57,552 bases of DNA from a virus, in IMG/VR virus record IMGVR_UViG_3300023174_000194, positions 1 through 57,552 of that record. The stretch is one strand, 5' to 3'. Shown here piece by piece: positions 50,930 through 57,552 of the stretch. The notes under the pieces are model-generated. The model searched no databases. It saw only the letters and a list, made by a program, of their open reading frames with translations, and had not been told where the DNA came from. The number at the start of each line of letters is the position of its first letter. Position 1 is the first letter of the stretch. A program made the translations under genes and the position numbers.

Positions 50930-53413
50930 TTACGCTGTCAAGTCGCCAAAGACAACCCATGTATTTGCTGCTCTCTTAAAGAGAGTTGCAGATGACCACT
51001 GTGTACGAAGTTTTAAACCTGGTGTTGAGTTAACTGTAACTGTTCCATCTACTGGGGCAATAGTTACTTGTCCTGCTCCAGTTTGAAGAATATCAATAGA
51101 TGTTCCTATTGGATACGCTACTGCTGTATTTGTTGGGATTGTAATTGTTGTACCAGATGCAGAAGAAACTTCAATTAATGAATCTCTTTCTGTAAGTGCT
51201 GAAAGTGTATAGGATGCTGTCTTTTGAACAATTGGTGTCCGTGATGCTACACCTTCTTTTGTCTGTGTACCGTCTGTAAATGCTACTCCTGCTGCTGCAA
51301 CTGTTACTGTTCCAGTAAATGTAGGTGAAGCAAGTGGAGCCTTTAGAGCAAGTGAGTTTGTTACTGTTGTTGAGAATGATGCGTCATTTCCAAGCGCAGT
51401 TGCTAACTCATTAAGAGTATCAAGTGCTGCTGGTGCTGACGCTACAAGTGCTGCAACCTCTCCACGAACATAGGCTGTTGTTGCAACCTGTGTAGTGTTA
51501 GTTGCTACTGCTGCTGTAGGTGCTGTTGGAACACCAGTAAGTGCTGGTGAGGCAAGCGGTGCGTATGTTGACGCTGCTGTTGCTGAAGCAAGTTTTAGAT
51601 CAAGTGCTGTTTGTGTAGCAGTTGAAACTGGCTTTGCACTATCTGCTGTATTATCAACATTTGCAAGTCCTACCATAGACTTTGTAATACCTGAGACAGT
51701 TCCTGTAAATGTAGGGCCTGCAAGTGGTGCGTATGTTGATGCTGCAGTTGCAGAAGCAAGTTTAAGATCAAGTGCTGTTTGTGTAGCAGTTGAAATTGGC
51801 TTTGCTGTGTCCGCAGTATTATCTACAGAATCCAAGCCAACCATTGACTTAGTAATTCCTGAAACTGTTCCTGTGAAGGTTGGTGATGCTAGTGGTGCTT
51901 TTGCAGCGAGAGAATTTGTAATTGTTGTTGAGAATGAAGCATCGTTACCAAGTGCTGATGCCAACTCATTAAGAGTGTCAAGCGCTGCTGGTGCTGATGC
52001 AACTAATGCTGATGCTGCATTTGATGCTGCTCGATCTGCGTATGCTGTAGTAGCAATTTTAGTGCTATTATCTGCAGCAGATGCTGTTGGAGCAGTTGGT
52101 GTACCAGTTAGTGCTGGTGAAGCAAGAGGTGCCTTGGCATCAAGTGCTGTTTGCTGTGCTGTAGAAACTGGCTTTGCTGAATCTGCAGTGTTATCAACTG
52201 ATCCTAAACCAACCATGCTCTTTGTAATACCTGATACAGTTCCTGTAAATGTTGGTGAAGCAATTGGTGCTTTAGTTCCAACTAAAGTAGCAAGAGTTGC
52301 TGCTGTTCCTTCATCTGCTGTTAAAGCAATTGCAATTTCGTTAAGAGTATCTAGTGTTGCAGGTGCTGATGCTACTACTGCTGCAACTGCTGTTGATGCT
52401 GCATTATCAGCATATGTCTTAGTTGCAAGAAGCGCTGTATCTGCAATACCATGAACATTTGTTGTTGCTGAATTGTGTGTTGAAAGTGCTGATCCTGCTG
52501 CAGTCGCTGCTGCAGAAGTTGCTGCAGACTGGGCATCTGAAGCCTTTCCATCAGCATAAACCTTAGTTGCTAGAAGTGCTGTGTCAGCAATTCCATGAAC
52601 ATTTGTTGTGTCTGCTTCGTGTGCTGCTACTGCTGTTGAAATTGCTGTTGTAGTTGCTGCAGTTGTAGCAAGAAGTGATGTGTCTGCAATACCATGAACA
52701 GCAGTAGTGTCATTGTTATGTGTTGTAATAGAAGCATCTGAGTAAGACTCTGAGGCTGTTGCTGCTGCTGCTATTGCTTGTGATTTACCAGTTGCAACCT
52801 TGTTTGTTGCATCTGTTGCTGCTGCTGCGATTGCTTCTGACTTGGCAGTTGCTACTGTTGTTGCAGTTGCAAGAACTGCTGTATCTGCAATACCATGAAC
52901 ATTTGTTGTATCTGAATTGTGTACTCCAATTTTTGTATCTGCTGTACCTGCTGCAGATGCAATTGCTGCGGATTGAGCAGTTGATGCTTCAAGAGTTGCT
53001 GCTGCTGCAACATCTGAAACTTCTGACTTAAGTGCTAGAAGTGCTGTATTAGCAATTCCATGAATATTTGTTGTGTCTATAGCATGTGTATTAATTGCTG
53101 CTGTAGCAAAAGCAGTTGATTCGTCTACCGATGTGTTGATTGATGCTTCAATTGCAGTACCAAAGTTGGCGTCATCGCCGATGGCTGCTGCTAGTTCATT
53201 AAGAGTGTTGAGTAGATCTGGGGCACCGTCTACAAGAGCAGCAATTTCGGCTGCAGAAGCATAATATGTCAGAGCAGACCAAGTGTTTACTCCATCACCA
53301 ATCTTAAACTTATTTGTTCCGCTTTCGAATCCAATTTCTCCTGCTGCTAGAATTGGATTTGCAGTAGTCCACTGCGTTGCAGTTCCTCTGCGCTGTTGCA
53401 TTCTTGTTGCCAT
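50930..53413 (-). CDS. Long tail fibre protein with repeated modules
   Basis: 827 residues. The N-terminus (RRGTATQWTTANPILAAGEIG, then FKIGDGVNTWSAL) is the attachment module common to phage fibres. The rest is repetitive: copies of TTNVHGIADTALLAT, of LDTLNELAAALGDDASF, and of the TFTGTVSGITKSMVGL-type strand with VDNTADSAKPVSTA. Such modules form alternating coiled coils and beta rods in trimeric fibres. The C-terminus (ITIPTNTAVAYPIGTSIDI, then WVVFGDLTA) may be the tip. Promoter at 53456-53464 and SD AAGGAG. Confidence 0.85.
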   Translation of the reverse strand: MATRMQQRRGTATQWTTANPILAAGEIGFESGTNKFKIGDGVNTWSALTYYASAAEIAALVDGAPDLLNTLNELAAAIGDDANFGTAIEASINTSVDESTAFATAAINTHAIDTTNIHGIANTALLALKSEVSDVAAAATLEASTAQSAAIASAAGTADTKIGVHNSDTTNVHGIADTAVLATATTVATAKSEAIAAAATDATNKVATGKSQAIAAAATASESYSDASITTHNNDTTAVHGIADTSLLATTAATTTAISTAVAAHEADTTNVHGIADTALLATKVYADGKASDAQSAATSAAATAAGSALSTHNSATTNVHGIADTALLATKTYADNAASTAVAAVVASAPATLDTLNEIAIALTADEGTAATLATLVGTKAPIASPTFTGTVSGITKSMVGLGSVDNTADSAKPVSTAQQTALDAKAPLASPALTGTPTAPTASAADNSTKIATTAYADRAASNAASALVASAPAALDTLNELASALGNDASFSTTITNSLAAKAPLASPTFTGTVSGITKSMVGLDSVDNTADTAKPISTATQTALDLKLASATAASTYAPLAGPTFTGTVSGITKSMVGLANVDNTADSAKPVSTATQTALDLKLASATAASTYAPLASPALTGVPTAPTAAVATNTTQVATTAYVRGEVAALVASAPAALDTLNELATALGNDASFSTTVTNSLALKAPLASPTFTGTVTVAAAGVAFTDGTQTKEGVASRTPIVQKTASYTLSALTERDSLIEVSSASGTTITIPTNTAVAYPIGTSIDILQTGAGQVTIAPVDGTVTVNSTPGLKLRTQWSSATLFKRAANTWVVFGDLTA

Positions 53414-53455
53414 ATTTTATTTCTCCTTATGGGTGCTGCCCAATTACTTAACCTT

Positions 53456-53464
53456 ATTATAACA
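53456..53464 (-). promoter_or_regulatory. Extended -10 promoter TGTTATAAT for the long fibre
   Basis: Reads TGTTATAAT in the 59-base gap before the fibre gene; leader of about 40 bases carrying AAGGAG. Confidence 0.6.
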
Positions 53465-53472
53465 TCAATTTT

Positions 53473-53922
53473 TTAATTGAAATTATCTACTACACTACCG
53501 CCATCAAATACAACTGTCCAAACTGATGTGTCTGGGCCACCTGCATCTAAACCTACACCCAATGGGCTATTAAATGATCCGCCTTCATAAAACTGGGATA
53601 CTATGAAACCAGTTCCATCAATTGCAGTATCGTGAATATGCTGTGGAAGATTATTTGTATCATCAATAGTTGCCTGGGTATACCATGCTCCATTGTAATA
53701 GAAATTAACTCTGTTTGTTCCTGTGTCTAGCCATTGCGTTCCATTTGTTGGTGAAGAGGGAGCAGTACTGCCAACAGACATTGATACTGAGTCAACATAC
53801 TCCTTGGTTGCTGCATGAGTAGAAAGAGTTGGTGTTCCTACTGTTACTGCACTTCCGAATGTACCGCCGTTTGCTACGACTAAGCCATTCTTGACCTTGA
53901 AGTCTTTATTCTCTGTTGTCAT
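53473..53922 (-). CDS. Short tail fibre-like protein
   Basis: 149 residues. The N-terminus (NKDFKVKNGLVVANGG) is the same module that opens the 938-residue fibre gene just upstream. Then THAATKEYVDSV, a fibre linker, and a C-terminal beta part (GTQWLDTGTNRVNFYYNGAWY, IVSQFYEGGSFNSPL). Probably a short fibre sharing an anchor with the long one, or a chaperone-like companion. SD GGGAGC precedes the ATG. Confidence 0.65.
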   Translation of the reverse strand: MTTENKDFKVKNGLVVANGGTFGSAVTVGTPTLSTHAATKEYVDSVSMSVGSTAPSSPTNGTQWLDTGTNRVNFYYNGAWYTQATIDDTNNLPQHIHDTAIDGTGFIVSQFYEGGSFNSPLGVGLDAGGPDTSVWTVVFDGGSVVDNFN

Positions 53923-53952
53923 TTATTGCTCCCTTTTCCCCACAAATTTTTA

Positions 53953-56560
53953 TTACTTAATAAGTGTTCCAGATACTTTAACTGTTGAGTTGTTTGTTGG
54001 TGTAACTCGAACTCTAACATTTGCACCTGAAATATCTGCTGTGATTGTTCCTCTTGATCCATTAGTTCCAACAATTGCATATTCTGTAATTGCAATGTTG
54101 TCTGTTGAGTCTAGAGTTACTAGAATTTCTGACATTTCATTATCTGTTCCGTTGTCAATCTTAACAAGGAGTTTGGCTGAACGATAGTCTGCCTTTGCCC
54201 ACTGATAAGCAGTTCCAACAACGGTTGCTGTTCCTGAAGAAGATGCTGCAATTTGCTTGGCCTCAGAATTTACATTTATTTCTGTAAATGCTGTTGTTCC
54301 ATCAAGTACATCATCAAGTGCTGCTTGGGCTGTAGCCTCTGCTGCAGCCTTTGCTGCATTTGCCTTAGATGTTGCATCTGCTGAAGCAGTTGCTTCTGCA
54401 CCTGACTTAGCATTGTTAGCCTTAGTTGTGGCATCTGCTGCTGCGGTTGATATTGCATTTGTAACTGCTGTTGCTCTTAGTCCTGCCTCTGATGCTACCT
54501 TAGAAGTTGCATCTGCTGAAGCGGTTGCCTCTGCTGCAGCCTGTGCTGCGTTAGCCTTTGTAGTAGCGTCTGATGCTGCTGCTGTAGTTGCTGCAGTCTG
54601 TGCAGCATCTGCTGCTGCCTTTGCGTATGCAGTTGTTGCGACCTGAGTTGTATTTGTACCTGCTGCAGCAGTTGGTGCTGTAGGTGTACCAGTTAATGCT
54701 GGTGAAGCAAGTGGGGCTTTTGTTCCCAATGCAGTTGTAATAGTTGTTGTGTAATTAGCATCATCATTGATTGCTGCTGCCAATTCATTTAATGTATCAA
54801 GAAGTGCTGGTGCACCATCTACTAATGAATCTACTGCAGTTGAAATTGCTGTATTACGGTTTGTAACCTCTGTTGAGATTGCAGATGAAAGTGCTGATGC
54901 TGCAGTTGATTCTGCTGCAGTACGTGCAGCGTTAGCCTTTGAAGTAGCGTCTGCTGATGCAGTTGCAATTGCTGCAGTTACAGCAGTTGCTCTTGCAGTT
55001 GCTTCTGCTGCAACCTTGTCGGTTGCATCTGTTGCTGCAGTTGCTTCCGCACCTGACTTAGCATTATTTGCTTTTGTAGTAGCGTCTGCTGATGCTGTTG
55101 CTTCTGCTGCTGCTCGTGCAGCATTTGCTTTGCTTGTAGCATCTGCTGATGCTGTAGCCTCTGCTGCAGCCTTTGCAGCGTTTGCCTTTGAAGTAGCGTC
55201 TGCTGAAGCAGTTGCTTCTGCACCTGACTTAGCATTGTTAGCCTTAGTTGTGGCGTCTGTCGCTGCTGCTGCTACTGCATCTGAATATGCTGTGTTTGCT
55301 GATCCTGCTGCGTCATAGTTGACTGCAAGGCTATCTGCATATCCTCTTGCTGAAGTGTTTGCTGCTGCTGCTGCACCTGCTACATCGTATGCTGCTGAAG
55401 TTGCAGATAGTGCACGAGAGTTTGTGAAGTAAAGGTTGTTGCTGCCCTCTTCAATATCGTCTGTGTTAAGAAGATCAATTTGATCTCCAATTGTTCCACC
55501 TACAGCGTCAATTGCTCGCTGGTTTGTGAAGTAAAGGTTTGTACCTTCTGCTACATCAGATGTAGTTTGGTTGTCAACATAAGCCTGAGTTGCAAGAACA
55601 TCTGCACCCCACTTAACTGAAGAACCTGCTGCTGGAGTAAGAACGATATGAGAATCAGAATTGATTGTCATTGCTCCTGCGCCTGCGAAGTTTAATGTAT
55701 CTCCAATAGTCTTATTTGTTAATGTTTGTGTGTCTGTTGTTCCAACTACCGCACCAGTTACACCGTGTGCTGATGTGTCTGCTTCGTGAGTTGTAAGATT
55801 TCCTGCTACTGCATTAGCCTTAGATGTTGCGTCTGCTGATGCTGTAGCCTCTGCTGCAGCCTGTGCAGCGTTAGCCTTTGAGGTAGCGTCTGATGCAGCG
55901 TTTGATTCTGCTGTATCTACATAACCCTTAGTTGCTGCATGCAATGATGATGTTGGTGCACCTGAAAGTGTCAAAGCACCTGTCATTGTGTCGCCAGCCT
56001 TGGCAACCTTTTGTCCTACTGATGTAGCAAGATCTGTTGCATAGTTTGGATTATCTGAAATTGCTGCTGCTAATTCATTAAGTGTATCAAGAAGTGCTGG
56101 TGCTGAATCAACAAGTGCTGCAACTTCTGCATCTGTGTAAGCAATTGCTGCTGCTTCTGCTGCATCTGCTTTTGCAGTAGCGTCTGCAGATGCTGTGGCT
56201 TCTGCTGCTGCTCGTGCAGCATTTGCTTTGCTTGTTGCGTCTGCTGAGGCAGTTGCTTCTGCTGCAGTACGTGCAGCGTTAGCCTTTGAGGTAGCGTCTG
56301 CTGATGCTGTGGCTTCTGCTCCGCTCTTTGCATTGTTTGCCTTTGTAGTAGCATCTGTTGCTGCAGTTGAAATTGCAGCGTTAGCCTTGGATGTTGCATC
56401 TGATGCAGCGGTTGCTTCTGCTGCTGCTCGTGCAGCATTTGCTTTGCTTGTTGCATCTGCTGAGGCTGTAGCCTCTGCACCACTCTTGGCAGCATTTGCC
56501 TTTGTGGTTGCATCTGTTGCTGCTGCAGCCTGTGCTGCTGCTGCTGCGCCTGACGCATCA
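53953..56560 (-). repeat. Imperfect tandem repeats of about 57 bases inside the fibre gene
   Basis: The DNA encoding the ADATSKANAA-type segment recurs many times in three main clusters (about 54330-54560, 54900-55260, 56120-56540), each unit about 57 bases with scattered substitutions. The divergence of third positions shows that these are old copies kept similar by selection or recombination. Confidence 0.7.
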
Positions 56561-56769
56561 AATACGCCTGACTTAATATTTAGTTCACCAGCAACAACTT
56601 CCATCTGTGTTGATTCAACAGATGTTACGAGTGTTTGTCCACCAATTAAATCAATGATGTATTGGTCTGATGCTGTTTCTGAAAGAACTTGATTACCATT
56701 AACGGTTGCTGTTGTTCCTTCGACTACTAGGCCATTTTTGACCTTAAAGTTTTTATTTACTGTTGCCAT
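53953..56769 (-). CDS. Very alanine-rich long fibre protein
   Basis: 938 residues. After an N-terminal module (NKNFKVKNGLVVEG) the protein is built of many near-identical segments of about 19 residues (ADATSKANAARAAAEATAS), forming long coiled-coil stretches, interrupted by LLDTLNELAAAI-type and TGTPTAPTAA-type modules. Two similar NLYFTNxRA segments lie near the centre. The last 70 residues (MSEILVTLDSTDNIAITEY onward) resemble the C-terminus of the 148-residue protein upstream. A trimeric tail fibre shaft is the best reading. Repeats make the DNA prone to recombination and misassembly. Confidence 0.85.
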   Translation of the reverse strand: MATVNKNFKVKNGLVVEGTTATVNGNQVLSETASDQYIIDLIGGQTLVTSVESTQMEVVAGELNIKSGVFDASGAAAAAQAAAATDATTKANAAKSGAEATASADATSKANAARAAAEATAASDATSKANAAISTAATDATTKANNAKSGAEATASADATSKANAARTAAEATASADATSKANAARAAAEATASADATAKADAAEAAAIAYTDAEVAALVDSAPALLDTLNELAAAISDNPNYATDLATSVGQKVAKAGDTMTGALTLSGAPTSSLHAATKGYVDTAESNAASDATSKANAAQAAAEATASADATSKANAVAGNLTTHEADTSAHGVTGAVVGTTDTQTLTNKTIGDTLNFAGAGAMTINSDSHIVLTPAAGSSVKWGADVLATQAYVDNQTTSDVAEGTNLYFTNQRAIDAVGGTIGDQIDLLNTDDIEEGSNNLYFTNSRALSATSAAYDVAGAAAAANTSARGYADSLAVNYDAAGSANTAYSDAVAAAATDATTKANNAKSGAEATASADATSKANAAKAAAEATASADATSKANAARAAAEATASADATTKANNAKSGAEATAATDATDKVAAEATARATAVTAAIATASADATSKANAARTAAESTAASALSSAISTEVTNRNTAISTAVDSLVDGAPALLDTLNELAAAINDDANYTTTITTALGTKAPLASPALTGTPTAPTAAAGTNTTQVATTAYAKAAADAAQTAATTAAASDATTKANAAQAAAEATASADATSKVASEAGLRATAVTNAISTAAADATTKANNAKSGAEATASADATSKANAAKAAAEATAQAALDDVLDGTTAFTEINVNSEAKQIAASSSGTATVVGTAYQWAKADYRSAKLLVKIDNGTDNEMSEILVTLDSTDNIAITEYAIVGTNGSRGTITADISGANVRVRVTPTNNSTVKVSGTLIK

Positions 56770-56782
56770 TTTTTATATCTCC

Positions 56783-57229
56783 TTAAGCCTTTAATCCAAT
56801 TCGTGCGAAACGAACTGTTATAGGTGTTTGACCGCTTACTGGAGTGACTGATAAAGCCACGGTATTTCCAGTGCGTGAGACATTAATGGTGCCAATATTC
56901 CCATCATTGTCGATTGTTCCGTATTCGGTTACATTTACTCCTGTACCGTCAACAAGAACAGTTAGTTCTGTTGCATAAAATTTGTTATCCCCTTGTGAGA
57001 CCTTTGAGATTGACACAAGGTATTTGACCATTCGAAACACAGTTGCATCAAAGTTGTCAACAACCGTTGTGTTTTCAATTCCATTGATTGTAACTTCGTT
57101 ATTACCTGATGTACCCAAATCTGTTGCTTGGGATGAAAGGGTATCGATTAGATCTACGTAATCCTCCTGGGTAGGACGATCACCAGTTTGAAACTTTAAC
57201 TTAACATTCGGAATTGTGAGTTTGGCCAT
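56783..57229 (-). CDS. Small fibre-associated beta protein
   Basis: 148 residues. N-terminal IPNVKLKFQTGDRPTQEDYVDLIDTLS is a helical module seen at fibre starts. The C-terminal 75 residues (from KYLVSISKVSQGDN, with ATELTVLVDGTGVNVTEYG and NTVALSVTPVSGQ) match in order the end of the 938-residue fibre. The ATG is six bases after TATAAT without a ribosome site, so it is probably leaderless. It stands just upstream of the fibre and could be its partner or a free copy of its tip. Confidence 0.65.
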   Translation of the reverse strand: MAKLTIPNVKLKFQTGDRPTQEDYVDLIDTLSSQATDLGTSGNNEVTINGIENTTVVDNFDATVFRMVKYLVSISKVSQGDNKFYATELTVLVDGTGVNVTEYGTIDNDGNIGTINVSRTGNTVALSVTPVSGQTPITVRFARIGLKA

Positions 57230-57235
57230 GCTGTA

Positions 57236-57244
57236 ATTATAACA
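57236..57244 (-). promoter_or_regulatory. Extended -10 promoter TGTTATAAT, leaderless start at 57229
   Basis: Reads TGTTATAAT; six bases to the ATG. No -35 seen. Confidence 0.65.
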
Positions 57245-57262
57245 TACATTTTAATAGGATAA

Positions 57263-57487
57263 TTAGAGAATGTAGTTGCTATAGCCAATAACTTGTAGTG
57301 GAATTCCTGGGGTATTTCCTAAGCCAATAGCCTGTATTTGAATGGCTGTAAACTTAACTCTAAATGGCAGGATTTCAGTTATTAAAGTGTTTATTGTAAA
57401 ATCTTCTACCTGAATTAATGGATAGTCAATAGGAAAAATTCGTTTTGTTTTATTGTTTAGTTCATCTGAGATTACTGCTGTTGCCAT
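57263..57487 (-). CDS. Small protein of unknown function, structural neighbourhood
   Basis: 74 residues. Beta-rich with KRIFPIDYPLIQVEDFTINTL and a C-terminal GLGNTPGIPLQVIGYSNYIL. Starts in a TAATG overlap with the partial gene upstream, so it belongs to the same run as the fibre block. No recognised motif; a small virion protein is plausible. Confidence 0.55.
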   Translation of the reverse strand: MATAVISDELNNKTKRIFPIDYPLIQVEDFTINTLITEILPFRVKFTAIQIQAIGLGNTPGIPLQVIGYSNYIL

Positions 57488-57552
57488 TAATCTGTTACAT
57501 CTTCAAGAATCTTCATGCTACCCTGACAAACTGTCCAAACTCTTGTAGGGTC
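57487..57552 (-). CDS. Gene fragment, C-terminus only (5' end outside window)
   Basis: An open frame ending in DPTRVWTVCQGSMKILEDVTD and a TAA that overlaps the next ATG (TAATG). The coupling to the following gene supports that it is real coding sequence. Too short to name. Confidence 0.5.
   Translation of the reverse strand, partial: DPTRVWTVCQGSMKILEDVTD

Noticed and set aside
54300-56560. CRISPR-like repeats
   Set aside because: Repeats are in frame, of about 57 bases with substitutions and no spacer structure; they encode fibre units. The Cas4-like nuclease is not accompanied by Cas1 or Cas2.
51495-56692. Long plus-strand ORFs (up to 319 residues) opposite the fibre genes
   Set aside because: The Ala-rich codons of the real genes are stop-poor on the other strand. 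Products are compositional mirrors with no start signal.
53473-56769. Diversity-generating retroelement acting on the fibres
   Set aside because: No reverse transcriptase gene and no template repeat pair with adenine-biased variation is visible in the window.
1-57552. Terminal direct repeat or circular overlap of window ends
   Set aside because: The first and last bases show no shared sequence by eye; both ends cut genes.

Overview
The window is a single, gene-dense, AT-rich stretch of a tailed double-stranded DNA phage, most likely a long-tailed siphovirus. Every gene I can support lies on the minus strand, so the biological reading direction runs from position 57552 down to 1. Both ends cut through genes, so this is part of a larger genome or a permuted circle. 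No integrase, repressor, endolysin, holin or tRNA gene is visible. The host is probably an AT-rich actinobacterium, perhaps a freshwater Nanopelagicales type. This is inference from the actinophage-like replication set, the many leaderless-type gene starts and two signal-peptide proteins that look bacterial. No database was searched.

In reading order, 57552-49487 encodes adhesion and fibre proteins: two small beta proteins, two long alanine-rich fibres, a short fibre, and a fibronectin-like protein that ends in F-x-P aromatic repeats plus a C-terminal Hint/intein-like domain. Next come a 247-residue conserved-looking protein, a class II (B12-dependent) ribonucleotide reductase (46558-48591) and a 1238-residue LamG-like structural protein. 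Head genes follow (42797-36288): portal, a protease with fused scaffold that has a strong internal ribosome site for a nested scaffold, major capsid protein and connectors. Tail genes occupy 36291-16129: tail completion, tail tube, two paralogous tail assembly chaperones, a 3166-residue tape measure, distal-tail and baseplate-type proteins.

From 16129 to 4538 lies the replication and recombination block: zinc ribbon, helix-turn-helix protein, DnaB-type helicase, DnaG-type primase, probable single-strand binding protein, DnaE-type DNA polymerase III alpha, RecA, small zinc proteins, nucleases (PD-(D/E)XK, Cas4-like, RuvC) and a 2-oxoglutarate oxygenase-like protein. It ends with a small helix-turn-helix protein, a one-helix membrane protein, a DUF3310 protein, both terminase subunits and two secreted proteins. 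Terminase therefore lies about 37 kb downstream of the portal gene rather than next to it.

The main unexplained structure is regulatory. At least fourteen intergenic or gene-end sites carry the extended -10 motif TGnTAtAmT (TGGTATAAT, TGGTATACT, TGCTATACT, TGATATAAT, TGTTATAAT and close variants), and two or three more have a TATAAT without the TG. Most lack a recognisable -35. In seven cases the -10 hexamer ends only 6-7 bases before the start codon and no Shine-Dalgarno is present, which predicts leaderless mRNAs and moves several gene starts. Three of these promoters sit directly behind a rho-independent terminator. Two other architectural points stand out. A pair of separate paralogous tail assembly chaperone genes stands where one frameshifted gene is usual, and a fibre carries an intein-like C-terminus with only three residues after the HN junction.
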